Below are positions 43,674 through 57,961 of a stretch of 64,000 nucleotides of DNA, piece by piece. Origin of the DNA: Opeltia flavorubescens (Eukaryota > Ascomycota > Lecanoromycetes > Teloschistales > Teloschistaceae); contig KE546966.1 in NCBI GenBank assembly GCA_000442125.1, forward strand, positions 210,969-274,968, read 5' to 3'. The notes beneath the pieces were generated by a model, which had not been told where the DNA came from, did not search any database, and saw only the letters and a list, made by a program, of their open reading frames with translations. The translations under genes and the position numbers were made by a program. Positions within the stretch are counted from its first letter, which is position 1. Each line of letters opens with the position of its first letter.

Positions 43674-46600
43674 ATGGAAGTATTTGTATCAAATCTCTCC
43701 AACCAGTCTACTGACAAGCAGATCAAGCAATGGTTCAAACCAATTCTGGCTCGCCTCAATATACATGCCTTCCACTGTGAGAAATACAAGAACCGAAACT
43801 TTGCAAGGATCACCATTGGCGACGTTCGTCTCGGTCAGCAGTTTTTAGACCGTCATGGCCAGACCAAACCAGGCCGCGAAGGCTTCAATACAGTCAAAGA
43901 CAAGCTGTTTCATTTCAATAGACCCGTGAATTGTCGAAAGAGCGACAATGACCCCGATGAGTTCATGCTGCAAAGTCTCGAGCGGGATATCAATGAAAAG
44001 TCGCTCGCCAAACAGCGTCAACTAAGCAAATCCTCAGTCACTGGCCGCCAGCGAAACAAACGAGAATTTCCGTGCGTTTTGATTGCATTTGGCACGATGG
44101 ACTATTCGGACAACGATCTCGTTATTGACAACCATTATCACGACACAGAAGCAGGTTCCCTGTTTTTTGGTCGCCGATCCGCCTTCTTTCAATTCGGCAA
44201 GGGAATAATTCAGCAGATCGAACTACCATACAATAGCATTCATTCCCTCATAGTCGGAAGCCCGACTGATCCTCGCGTCACCTTCTCCCTTACCGAAGGT
44301 CCAAGATTCTTCGTAAAGGAGCAAAATAACGAAGATGTACTTGTTAGCGCCATGCATAGATTAGGATTGAAAGTTGCTCGGGGTCATAAGACACCCTCTG
44401 AGCGACAGCGTACGGTGGGATTTGACTCCAGACATCAAATCGGCGCCGGGACTTGTTTGGCGTATGGCTTTTTCGTCAATCGGCAAGACGTCCAAGCGAT
44501 CCCAGCCTTAGCACAACTTCCCGGATTCCCTGAAGTATTACGTTGGCATGTTGGCAGTGTCATTAACCCTGCTTTTTCAATGCAGATATCACAGCTCAAT
44601 ACAGCCCTGAGTGTTGCTCGTTACAGGAATTTTCCTTTTGAAGTCAAATTTCAGCTCCAAAGACTTGTACAAAATGGATATCTATCTTCAGCTAGAGTCC
44701 TGCAGCTGATGCAAGCCATCAAAACAGGTTTCCTCGATGCTGACAATACGACACTTGCAGCAGCAATCCGTAGGTCCTCAAATCAGATTCCTTTCGCAGG
44801 GCCGGGTGTTGAAGCTTCAGAGCTGTCGCTTGACATAGTCTTGAAGCTTCTAGCCGATAATTATGATCATATCCAGCATGAGAAAGAATACTCAAGAGAC
44901 ATCACTGAGCAGTATGAGCATATTGCCTCGATCTACAAGGCGACTGTCACCCCACTCGGCATATATCTATCGGGTCCGGAACCTGAGATCAAGAATCGCG
45001 TCCTGCGTCAATATTCGGCCTTTACTAATTACTTTTTGCAAGTTTCGTTCTTGGACGAAGATGGCGAACTCCTGCGCCATTATCGTGGAATATCCCTCAC
45101 CAACATCTATCACGGGCGATTCAAGAAAGTCTTGGGTGGCAATATCACCGTCTGCGGAAGACCATATGAAGTAGGTTCCTACCCAAAGATACAATCGAAG
45201 TCTTGCCTAACGGATCTGAAGTTCCTTGGATTTTCTCATTCTTCATTGCGTTCACACACATGTTGGTTCATGGCGCCTTTCACTTGGAACGGGGAGCTAC
45301 GCCATGCGGGGGCTGTTATCAAAGACCTTGGTGATTTCAGCGCAATACGATCTCCGGCCAAATGTGCAGCAAGAATCGGGCAAGCATTCTCACAAGCTTT
45401 CAGTTCAGTCGACATACCAAGAGAAGCGTTCCAGTCCTTGCCCGAGATTGATAAGATTGACGCGCATGGTATCCGCCGTATCTTCAGTGACGGCGTGGGC
45501 ACATGTTCGATGTCAATCCTAGAAAGAATATGGTCAGCTTATGCACCATCGAAATCATTGAAGCCAACCGTGTGTCAGATCCGATATGCAGGTCAGTCTC
45601 GACATACCGCACGTCTACATAGTGCTTGGGGTTTCCTGTTCTGAACCCAGTCGCCGCTGCAGTCTCATAATAGAACGCCGCGCTGCACATCAGCTGACTC
45701 TACGATAGGGGCAAAGGGCATGATCTCGCTCGACAACCGACTCCAAGGCGAAGTCCTGTGCCTGCGACCATCGATGATCAAATTTGAGTCCAACTCGACG
45801 CAAATTGAGATCTGTGGCGCGGGATTCAAACCCCTGCCAATGTATCTCAACCGGCAGCTGATCAAAATACTTGAAGATCTTGGTGTCCCTGCGCAGTCTT
45901 TCCTCAATCTCCAAGATGAAGCAGTTGAGCAACTCCGGATCACCGCAGAAAATCCAATAAATGCAGGCTATTACCTTCAACGCAATCTAGTCGGTAAATC
46001 AGCTAGGTTGCCCTGGCTCATCCGCAAGCTATCGTACATTGGGATGTCATTTAGCGATGACAGCTTCCTGCGTGATACACACGAGTTGGCAATACTAGTT
46101 CAGTTACGTGAGCTGAAGTATAGATCACGTATATTTGTCGAACATGGATTGACTATCTACGGTCAGTAGACTAACATTGGACAGGAATTTGAGGTTGACA
46201 ATTTGTCAGGTATCATGGATGAGACCGGATACTTGGAGGAAGGCGAAATATATTGCTCTGTTCGAAACGAAAAGACTGGTCTGGTTCTTACTGGTCGGGT
46301 AGTCATTACAAGGTGCCCGGCTTTGCATCCTGGGGATGTGCAGTATGTCGAAGCGGTTGACGTCCCTGCTAACTCGCCATTGCGGTCTATTCATAATTGC
46401 GTCGTTTTCAGTAGCAAAGGCGACCGCGATTTGCCCTCTCAATTGAGTGGTGGAGATCTTGATGGGGATCTCTACAACATCATCTATGACGACGACCTGA
46501 TGCCGACGCATCTTACTGATCCAGCAGATTACCCAACTCTTCCAGCTATCGATATAGGCAGAGAGGTGATGAGGTCCGACATGACTGACTTCTTTATTCA

Positions 46601-47608
46601 ATTTATGGAGAATGACCAGTTGGGTCGCCTGTCAACTCTACACCAGACACTAGCGGATCAAAAGCCAGAAGGTGTATTTCATCCCGACTGCGTCAAACTC
46701 GCTGAGATGTGCTCGACGGCAGTTGACTTTTCGAAGACTGGAATCCCTGTGAGTCATCACTTGATACGTAGTCATCGATTGCCTGTATTCTGTGACTGAC
46801 CATCCTTTAGGTCAAGCTTGATATGATGCCTAAGTCTTCACGCGTTCGTCCCGATTTTCAAGCACCTGGGCCACGAGTCCTCATAGAGGAGAACATCAAG
46901 CTCGAGGACATTGAGGAGGCGGATGATGACGAGGACGACGATGGGCCTGATGAGGCGGCTCCTGCAACCAGATATTACCGAAGCGAGAAAGTGCTTGGAA
47001 AGCTCTATCGGGCTATCGACGAGCAAGACTTCTTCGCCGAAATCCAACGTCAATCTCGATCGCCGTCGAATGCACAGAGCGTTGGTCTGGCGGAAAAGGT
47101 ATGGGAGTACGTGCAGAACAAGGCGGCCTTGATCCAATACAAGCACTACCTTGGCTTTGCGCGAGTTGTCAAAGAGGCGTGAGTGATATTTCTCTGAATA
47201 AAGCCATCTCACTCAATCTGTGGAGCTGATCGAAATTCTAGATATGAGGATAACATGATCGATACGATGCTTGAGAATTCATTCCATCCAAAGCACTTTG
47301 TTTCCGAGGTAGAAGTATTCGCAGGCGCGTTGATTGGGAGGGACGGAGCACAAACAAAACGCCAACGCGAATCTTCGACGAGCATGAAGGAGAAACATGA
47401 TCGAGATGTCGCATATACGGTTCAATGTATCCTGCAGGGGGAGGAACAAGATGTCAGCAAGCAAGAAGCGTTGGAACGAAGTATTGCTTGTTTAGATGTG
47501 GCGATCCATGAGACACGAATAAGGCCACAATTTGGGAGGCTCGTGAGCTTCACATGGGTCGCATCTGCAGTATGCCTGAAAGAGATTGAGAAATTTACAC
47601 GAAGCTGA
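43674..47608 (+). CDS. Cellular RNA-dependent RNA polymerase (quelling/RNAi type)
   Basis: Seen: six exons, 43674-45170, 45222-45591, 45709-46161, 46210-46748, 46811-47178 and 47242-47608; 1197 aa. An RRM-like N-terminus begins MEVFVSNLSNQSTDKQIKQW. The catalytic domain includes FLGFSHSSLRSHTCWFMAPF, GMISLDNRLQGE, GIMDETGYLEEGEIYC, CPALHPGDVQYVEAVD and the active-site DLDGD (about residues 856-860) in LSGGDLDGDLYN. An acidic linker and a helical C-terminus follow. Known: eukaryotic RdRPs make dsRNA for Dicer; ascomycetes have several, and this one resembles the RRM-bearing Sad-1/RRP-like group rather than QDE-1 (my judgement). The first intron is 51 nt, in phase and without a stop, so it could be missed or retained. 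Confidence 0.92.
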
Positions 47609-48337
47609 GGGGTTCGGAGAACGTCGGTCCACAAGGATGTCAGGTAGTCATCGGCGCTTGGAATGCTAACACTGGAAGATACCCTGAACTGCTTGATGGA
47701 AAGGCTCACGGTAATACTGAGAATTTATTTCGCTTTTCTTAATGATTTCACTCTTTTCCGCTCTGGAATATTTTATTCAACGACTATTATCGGAGGTGAA
47801 GAAATGGAGTAGATGAGATGCCCGATCGAACGTCCCGATTCGAATAATGCAGCCAGCAAGCCAGATCGGCCCAAGGATTAGACGGGATAGACGGGAAGAC
47901 CCTTCTTTCCTTATCGGGACACGATAAGCATCCACCAAGCTGTTCCCACGCATCTCTCGCACCAGCAGCAAACCATGACCACACATTTCCTTAAACTCTC
48001 GCATCCTTCCACACTTCACGACCAATAGTCATACTTAACCGATCTTGGTGCCAAGCCGTGCTCACTAAGATGCATAGGAGAGCGTGCAGCATCCTCCCTG
48101 TGACATGGTCACTAGGCTACAATCGAGATTGGGGCTGATGACGGCTGACTCGACTCTTGTAAGCCTCCACTTCCAGTATCCTAACCACATACCTATCATA
48201 CTTCCTAGAATCTGCATCAAGAGCTGCACCTTTTTATCTCGAATTCGTCATGAATTTCCATACGGTCTTATCAAGACTCTGCTAACTCAACAAGGCAGTC
48301 CATCAGTCCTTCATCAATGGATAATTGAAGCTGAATC
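47609..48337. other. Intergenic, no gene seen
   Basis: RdRP 3' flank and promoter of the PQ-loop gene; short shadow frames only. Confidence 0.5.
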
Positions 48338-49633
48338 ATGGTTTCATCCCACGTACCGAAGCACTGCGAACCTACGACTTCCTTCCTCTTCGCTCTCTCT
48401 TCAACCTTACACACTTGTGTACCAACACCTCTGGCACTCGTTTCCACTACACTGGGCATACTTAGCATAATTTCCTGGTTATTCGCCCAGCTGCCCCAAA
48501 TCATAAAGAACCACAAACTCAAATCGGCTTCTGGTCTTTCGATTTACTTCCTTGCAGAATGGCTCCTCGGAGACTTGACAAACTTGCTCGGTGCCCTGCT
48601 GACAAGGCAGGCTAGTTGGCAAGTTGTCGTGGCAGCCTACTACGTCTCCGTCGACATCTGTCTCGTCACCCAGTTCTTCTGGTATTCACACTATAAGTCA
48701 TGGCGGGAAAAGAAGTTGAATGAAGCGGACATACCATTCAATGGGCAGGGGGATGGGCCGCCAAGGGAATTTTCGACCGAAAGAGTTCGGTCGCTGGAAA
48801 CAGACTCCTCAAATAGCAAATCTGCGATCGATCGGAGGAACAGTGATAGGAATCTAGACTCTCTTAAAAGAACAAAATCTGCGAGCGAGCGCCCCTATGG
48901 TATACTGGACTATTCCTGGGCATCGAAGGAGAAGGCTACGCCCGGCACTTCATATCGCAGCATTCGTCGTCCGCCAAATTCTCCCAGTACAGGAGTATCG
49001 CCGAACACCTTATTACTCGTGTCTATAGTTTTTGCTCTGGCCGCCAACGCATCACCTTTGCACACACTCTCGCAAGGCTACACTACTACATCCGTGCAGT
49101 CTGACTCGCCAGAAACAGCGGGCCGCATCCTGTCGTGGATATCAACCCTGCTTTACCTTGGCTCTCGCCTACCTCAAATCTACAAGAACCATCGACGTCG
49201 ATCGACCTCAGGCCTATCGCCTGCACTCTTCATCGCCGCCTTCTTCGGCAATCTGTTCTACAGTTCTTCCCTTATCTCCAATCCACTGGCCTGGAACGAT
49301 GCTCCTCCCTACGGTCTTCATGGCTGGGCAGATGAAGAAGGCAGTGATCGAATTACGTGGATCACCCTCGCAGCGCCATTTTTCCTCGGAGCTGCTGGCG
49401 TACTCATCATGGATGCAATTATCGGGTTCCAGTTCCTACTCTTCGGAGAACAAGAGGCGATATCGAAAGTGGTTGTTGTGAGAGATGAGAGAGGGAGAGG
49501 TCATTGGCGGAAAGTCAGTGGCTGGATGAGAGGATGGGTACCGAGTCCTGGACCGAGTGGAACGGAGCAGGATGGGAGACCTCTACTTCAGAGGTCGCAG
49601 TCTACTGATCATCTTAGGTACGGTGGTACTTGA
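48338..49633 (+). CDS. PQ-loop vacuolar/lysosomal amino-acid transporter (Ypq/PQLC2 type)
   Basis: Seen: one exon, 431 aa, start at the first ATG. Two PQ-loop units: one near residues 37-66 (IISWLFAQLPQIIKNHKLKS, then SGLSIYFLAEWLLGD) and one near 258-292 (LLYLGSRLPQIYKNHRRRST, then SGLSPALFIAAFFGN), giving about seven TM helices. They are joined by a Ser/Arg-rich loop (about 125-215). Known: Ypq1-3 and PQLC2 export cationic amino acids across the vacuolar membrane, with the PQ prolines as hinges. Inferred same role. The C-terminal tail holds DGRPLLQRSQS, close to an acidic di-leucine sorting context. Confidence 0.88.
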   Translation: MVSSHVPKHCEPTTSFLFALSSTLHTCVPTPLALVSTTLGILSIISWLFAQLPQIIKNHKLKSASGLSIYFLAEWLLGDLTNLLGALLTRQASWQVVVAAYYVSVDICLVTQFFWYSHYKSWREKKLNEADIPFNGQGDGPPREFSTERVRSLETDSSNSKSAIDRRNSDRNLDSLKRTKSASERPYGILDYSWASKEKATPGTSYRSIRRPPNSPSTGVSPNTLLLVSIVFALAANASPLHTLSQGYTTTSVQSDSPETAGRILSWISTLLYLGSRLPQIYKNHRRRSTSGLSPALFIAAFFGNLFYSSSLISNPLAWNDAPPYGLHGWADEEGSDRITWITLAAPFFLGAAGVLIMDAIIGFQFLLFGEQEAISKVVVVRDERGRGHWRKVSGWMRGWVPSPGPSGTEQDGRPLLQRSQSTDHLRYGGT

Positions 49634-51580
49634 TGCTGGGGGCGTAGATCTGGTGTTGGGACTCCTGCATGGATTGGTGTTCAGGTGCTGAGTGGATGTT
49701 CATTGAGAGTTCATTTGATCGATCAAGAGGATTCTATCATTACTTCTCGCATCTAGCTTACGTTTTCTCATTCATCTATGATAGCTACCGTATGCATTGG
49801 TGAAGACATTTTCTCATTCTTCATCATAGAAATTGTCTCTTGGGTGTAAATATTTGTGCAGTCTTCCAGCATCCTTTCCTGTTTGTCTTTCTTAACACAC
49901 ACACACAACTCTGCGACTAGGTTGACAGATGATGAACCAACGACCCGTAAGAAAAACTATTATTATTACTTTATATACTATCCTAAAGTGTTTTCTTGAA
50001 TCTTTCTCTCTGCCTCTCATCCTCTCTTTCAAGTGCACATCTGCTCATTCTCCACACAACTTATGTACCACATTCCATCCTATTCCATGCTTACCAGACC
50101 TCCTACCGAGTACAGCTAGGAATGTTTCATGCCCATCTCTTATCTACAAATATCGTGCATTTCTTCTCTGCTTTCTCTTCCTTTCTTCACCAAAAACATG
50201 TCAATATTCTCTCTTCAATTTCTCAGGCTTGTCTACACACAGAGTGACATATATGTTACATTAATCTCTACTTCTCATCATAGCAGATATTCGATTCTCT
50301 TATAATGCCACTTCCGCATCTCGACTCTAAATTTCTTGTAATTAGAAACCAATGATATCCGTGATGTCGGACGGAATAGATAGAGACGGATGATGAAAGG
50401 AGATCAGCTTGACAGTTGCATGTTTTGCTATTCAATGAAGACTTTCTTTGCTCTAGTGCTGTTATTATCTTTTCTTCGCTATTCTTATTTGCTTAGGGAT
50501 TGTGAGAAGAGGTGTACAGACTTCGGTGGTGGTGGACTCTATACCCAACACCTCCTCCATGTTTCCCGGCAATTTTTGCTTCCTATGGCAAAGACTTTCG
50601 CGACGGCAATTTCTTCCATGTTCCCGTGGAGAGGATTGACTGTGAAATGGGAATGGATTACCATCGTCTTGTGTAAAGAATAGGGATGGAAGGGGGGTGA
50701 TAAGGAGGTTGACAGAGTGTCAACCGCGACAAGAGCAATCCATGTTACGACTTATTGGTTGGAAAAAATTCTAGATCCCACTCATCCATTCTCACTATTG
50801 GGGGGAGATGGACATATGTGCAGGTCCCGAAGGGTTGTGTCTATATAGGTTCATTGGATCTCGCCTCTCATCGCCCATTAGAATATACCGTGTTCTTGTA
50901 GACATCGATGGCAACTAGCAGCAGCATGGTATGTCAATCAAAAAGCATCACACCAAGGAAAGAAAGACTCATTATTGCCTATTTATCCTAAGAAACACCA
51001 TGCGAATAATTTCCCTTGGTCTCGCATGCCTATTCTTCTTCGTCGTCGAAATAATGAAGAAAGGGGATCTTAAGGAAGCAATGAATCAAGGCTTACTTCT
51101 GAAGTATTTATATAAAAACTCCTCAGTACTTAGAGATCAACTCCCTATCCAAAATCCCACATCGTCATTTATCTTTGACGTATGCAATGAACTCTCCATT
51201 TCACTCACGAAATTTATCAGTGCTTCTAGAGTACAACGACCTCAACAGTCAAACTCCGTATTCTTGCTCTTCGATACAGTACAAAGTTTCATCCACAGTA
51301 ATATACATTGTCCATACCCACCACACATACAGCTAAGACTTTAGTCGGAAAGCCGAGCATCGATAGAGAAATCCCCTCTCCCTGGCTTTCCAAGTATTAC
51401 TGTACAGTAAAGCCTTCACACCCAACAACAAGGCAAATCTCTTTCATCGACGAAAAGAAAGCCAAAAGAAAAACGCCATTCTATTTAATTAAATCACCGT
51501 TCAAACACAAAAAGATACAGAATTTTCTCACGTCACAATGGCATCTTCAAATAATCTCAATGGAGTCATTTGACTAAATC

Positions 51581-51744
51581 GGGCTGCGAGAGCTACGACA
51601 AAGACAACCTGTTACACATGGCGCGTCTTGCAGCCAAGAAAGAAGAAACAGGAAGAGATGAAGGCTGATACCTCTAAGAAGACGAGACCATAGAGGGTAA
51701 CCTGAATGGAAGAAATCTCATCCGGAGACTCTGCAAGGTCGATT
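51581..51744 (+). repeat. Direct repeat, copy 1
   Basis: About 164 bp starting GGGCTGCGAGAGCTACGACA; about 80 percent similar by eye to copy 2, 35 bp downstream. In one frame both copies read ESYDK-x-N-L and H-M-A, then a Lys/Glu-rich stretch; copy 1 stops after about 37 codons. Confidence 0.75.
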
Positions 51745-51779
51745 AATTTCCTATAAAAGAAAAAGGTTGCTATATAGAC

Positions 51780-51947
51780 TGGCTATGAGAGCTACGACAA
51801 AGTCAATCTGTCACATATGGCGCATCTTGAAGCCAAGAAGAAGAAGCAACAGGAAGAGATGAAGACAGATAGATGCGTATAAGAAGACGAGATCAAAGAA
51901 GGATCTGAATGGAAGAAATCTCATCCGGAGGCTCTGCGAGGTTGAAT
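51780..51947 (+). repeat. Direct repeat, copy 2
   Basis: Pairs with copy 1; the shared blocks include GAGAGCTACGACAAAG and GGAAGAAATCTCATCCGGAG. One frame reads YESYDKVNLSHMAHLEAKKK and ends at TAA. Differences include many C/T and G/A changes. Confidence 0.75.
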
Positions 51948-52442
51948 AAAATTGAAATCGTGCTGGGATGTATTACAAAAGCGTTTTGGATTTAGAGCTG
52001 TGGTGCTTGAATTATTGATTCTTTTCAGATACTTGTAATAATGGAGGAGAAGGTGGGAAGCGGTTTCGTGCCATGTAATCGTTCTTTTCGTCAAATTGGG
52101 GATATTGGGAATATTGTGGTGAAGTGCGGTGGTCTTGGTTTGGAACAGGTGTTGGTTTTTGTTGAAAAGAGTTATTTCTCCTGGATTGATTGAGCGTATA
52201 TATAACCGTATTGAGAGTCAGGGTAAACGGTGAAAATTTTCGAGCTTTGATTGTTCCTGAATTGAATTCTATAACCTTGAGAAACACCTTTTTAGCGCCT
52301 TCCCCGTTGGCTCTGCAAGAAGAACCTGACATGTCATGCACGTATACCAAAGGAAATGCGTGAAATATCCTACCCATGTCGTATTAAGAAATTCTCCACG
52401 CCGAGATGTTGAACTCCCCACCTCCCTCATCACCCCTCCCTG

Positions 52443-52480
52443 CACCCCCTCCACCCCCTCCACCCCCTCCATCCCCTCCA
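52443..52480 (+). repeat. 9 bp C-rich minisatellite downstream of the glycine cleavage H gene
   Basis: Four tandem units of CACCCCCTC or CATCCCCTC. On the transcribed (minus) strand this is GGAGGGGGT-type sequence 20 bp after the stop codon of the H-protein gene, so it could form a G-quadruplex in its 3' UTR. Confidence 0.7.
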
Positions 52481-52499
52481 TCTCTCACTCCACACCCCC

Positions 52500-53186
52500 C
52501 TACTCCTCAACAAATTTCCTATACTCCTCCTCCCCCATCAACCCCTCCCCTTCCTCCTTCCCCTCCTCCACCTCAATCCTCGCAATCCACCCCTCCCCCT
52601 CCGGACTCTTATTAATAGTCCCCGGCTTCTCCTCCAGCACCTCGTTAGTCTGTACGATCTTCCCCGCAACGGGGGTCATGATATCGGATGCGGATTTCAC
52701 GGACTCGACCGCGCCGATGGAGTCGCCGGCGGAGACTTGGAGGTCGAGGGTGGGGAGCTCGACGTAGACTACGTCGCCGAGGGCGGAGGCGGCGTAGGTT
52801 GATATTCCTATTGTGCCTGAGGGGGATTAGTGGAGGGGGTGGGAAGGGAAGGGGGGTTTGGGTGGGGATGCGGGAGGGGGATGGGGGAATGGTACCTTGG
52901 GTTTTGTCATCGTTGAGCTCGATCCATTCGTGATCTTTGGTGAATTTCTTCGCGAAAGCTACAGTAAATATAGATCAGTAATTGAATATTTGGGAGAAGA
53001 GGGCGGAAAGGGAGACGAACCTGCGGGGGAGGTTTTGAAGGTTCGAATCTGAAGTCGTGATTGTGATCGGGCTGTGGGTCGACTTTGCCATTGTAGAGCA
53101 GTGATACTTCTGTATAAATACCGAGGAGTCGTAAGAACCGATCTGGAAAATCGCAGAGGTAATTGTCTTCTCGCAATGGCTGCCAT
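52500..53186 (-). CDS. GCV3: Mitochondrial glycine cleavage system H protein
   Basis: Seen: exons 53186-53021, 52958-52896 and 52816-52500; introns 62 and 79 nt; 181 aa. The N-terminal 50 residues are Arg/Ser-rich with few acids, a mitochondrial presequence. KKFTKDHEWIELNDDKTQ, GTIGISTYAASALGDVVYVE and GAVESVKSASDIMTPVAGKI follow, with the lipoylated lysine at K117 in ESVKSAS. The end is GEGWIARIEVEEGKEEGE and YRKFVEE. Known: the H protein carries the aminomethyl group on lipoate between the P, T and L proteins. Divergent from the bS6m gene. All expected parts are present. Confidence 0.94.
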
Positions 53187-53378
53187 TGATGGTTGGGAGT
53201 TTGAGAGCTTCAGTGATTTTTGAAGATGATTAAGATCCGATAACCGTTGGCGCTAGTAGCCCTACGGCGGATCGATCTTCGAGAGCTCGGACGTTTTTAT
53301 TCGAGAGTCAAGCAAACATCATAGCTTTCGATAAGTTTCAATTTCCATGGAGTGGACTGCAATCGGAAATCACATACG
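53187..53378. promoter_or_regulatory. Bidirectional promoter of two mitochondrial protein genes
   Basis: Only 192 bp separate the ATGs of the H-protein gene (minus) and the bS6m gene (plus), so the two must share promoter DNA. Confidence 0.7.
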
Positions 53379-53947
53379 ATGTTGTATGAGATGATAGCGG
53401 TGGTACGAGTTGCAGATCCCCTTCTCAGTCTCCTATTAATGGTTTGATAAGGTCCGGCCGGGCAACATCGCTGAAGTTAAAGAGTACGTTTTTCTCGAAT
53501 TCCACAACGACTACACCGGCAACATACACCCCTCCTCATCCTCGTGTTAGCCTGATTTAAGTTTTAGCGTATCCCTATTAACATTCCACCTCCAGAATCG
53601 CCCTCAAAGCCGGTACCCTCCTCCTCCAAAACGGCGGCGTCGTCCGCTCCCTTACGAATTGGGGTCCCTTCCTCCTCACAAAGCCCGTCATCAAACATCA
53701 GTTGAAACACGATTCCGGCCATCACTTCATCCTCCGCTTTGATGCATCCCCCCAAGTCCAAGAAAAGGTCCGCAAGACTATCGCTATTGACCCCAGGATG
53801 ATCAGATGTGGGGTCGTCAGGATGGTTGGAGGAGATAAATTTGTGGGGGAGCGTGGGATTAAGGGCATGTCGGAAGTCGGGGCGGAGGGACCGGTATGGA
53901 AGAAAGGGAAGAGTGCGTCTGGAAGTGGGTTATTGGGGGGGCTATGA
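53379..53947 (+). CDS. MRP17: Mitochondrial small ribosomal subunit protein bS6m
   Basis: Seen: exons 53379-53402 (24 nt), 53452-53483 (32 nt) and 53596-53947; introns 49 and 112 nt; 135 aa. The joined start reads MLYEMIAVVRPGNIAEVKEI, followed by ALKAGTLLLQNGGVVRSLTN, WGPFLLTKPVIKHQ, GHHFILRFDASPQVQEKVRK and IDPRMIRCGVVRM, the full bS6 fold. The C-terminal 25 residues are fungal extension. Known: bS6m (Mrp17 in yeast) sits in the platform of the mitochondrial small subunit. Two tiny leading exons make the gene easy to miss. Confidence 0.9.
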
Positions 53948-54711
53948 GGAAGCTATAGGGGTTTAATGAGACACTTAGGGAGCTATCAGGGAGCCATGGA
54001 GCAGAAAGAGCTGGTCACGAGAAGAGGAAGCACCTGTTGTACAAAGAAATTGCATTACCCAGGGTGGGTATGGCGTTTCAAGTGTGTATATCGTTCTCTC
54101 TACTGTGGCCTTTTATGGGTTTGGTGTATGGACACATCCGTAGCAGCGGTATGTATCAGATTCTCATTGTCGGCTCGGAATTTGAAATGAGTAGAATCAG
54201 GAAGACGATACTATCCTGGCCAAGAATCAAGTAATTATTGTGATAAAGTACTAGGTAGCTCTAAATATATGACAGTGACTAAGTGGCGATACTAATAGGC
54301 GTTAAGACACCACTTCAATATTCACTTCAAAATTCACAGTCATGACACAAAACACTTCAACACCATTCATACGCGAATAGTCATGACAGGCTTTGAAATC
54401 AGAAGTTCAGAGATGAAGAACATTCGATATGATTCCCTTTCTTGGCATGGAATTCACGGAGGCCGATGCCGCTTGCTAAAAGACGTTAGCGTGCAGTAGG
54501 GCATCATCATTTTCAGAAGTGCAACAGAAACGCCGAGTGTCAAATACAGTTGCCTTCAAAAGCTTCAACTCACATCCACCATTTCACTCTCCATCATCCT
54601 CCGTGAACCTCCGCACTTACACGTTTCCAAGCTTTATTTCCACCATAACCACCATCCTTCCATCTGTAAATCGACCTTTGAGTTTGCACCGGAAGAACAA
54701 CACTCACAAAC
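53948..54711. other. Intergenic, CDC48 promoter
   Basis: Shows no gene; C/T-rich just upstream of the CDC48 ATG at 54712. Confidence 0.5.
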
Positions 54712-57476
<2,765 letters not shown>

Positions 57477-57961
57477 GAGCTTATGGTCGACGTTGGCTTG
57501 AAGAATTATTGTTGCATTGGCGGTATGCGGGTCCATGTTATGAAGGACTTTCTTAGAATGCGTGTTTATGGAAGCTCTGGGGATCAACTGGCAGAACGTG
57601 GGTGATAGAAATGAAGGCTTTGTCCTCGATGTAATTTACATGCTTCTTCAGACGATCAAGGCACACATATTTATGACTCCACCTTCCCAAATCCGTTTGA
57701 AATTTAAGCTTGTCGTCTATTATCCTAACTCCACACTGCCCCGGCCACTAGCCGGAGCTTGAAAGGTCCGAATTGTGGGTTAGTGTGCTGCGGCTCGAAG
57801 CAACCTCATTTCATGTCTTGGTGTCCTTTGTCCTCTCTGCAATTAACCTCATGTAGGAGCCCGCGCCTGGAAACCTGGTCTCATCGTGCGCGGATCGTGA
57901 GCGCAATGGTCTAAGGACCGAACAAGGGCAATAACCACGCTTATGCGCCTATGAACGGACA
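57477..57961. other. Intergenic, no gene seen
   Basis: CDC48 3' flank and promoter of the next gene. Confidence 0.5.

Larger units (their letters stand above)
49634..52499. other. 2.9 kb gene-poor interval with a tandem duplication
   Basis: No domain or convincing exon chain on either strand. It is C/T-rich at 49980-50250 and includes a (CA)n run near 49900. At 51581-51947 there is a diverged direct repeat that looks coding-derived. Confidence 0.5.

Noticed and set aside
52406-52615. Proline-rich + strand frame
   Set aside because: Shadow of the C-rich repeat and of the H-protein 3' end on the other strand.
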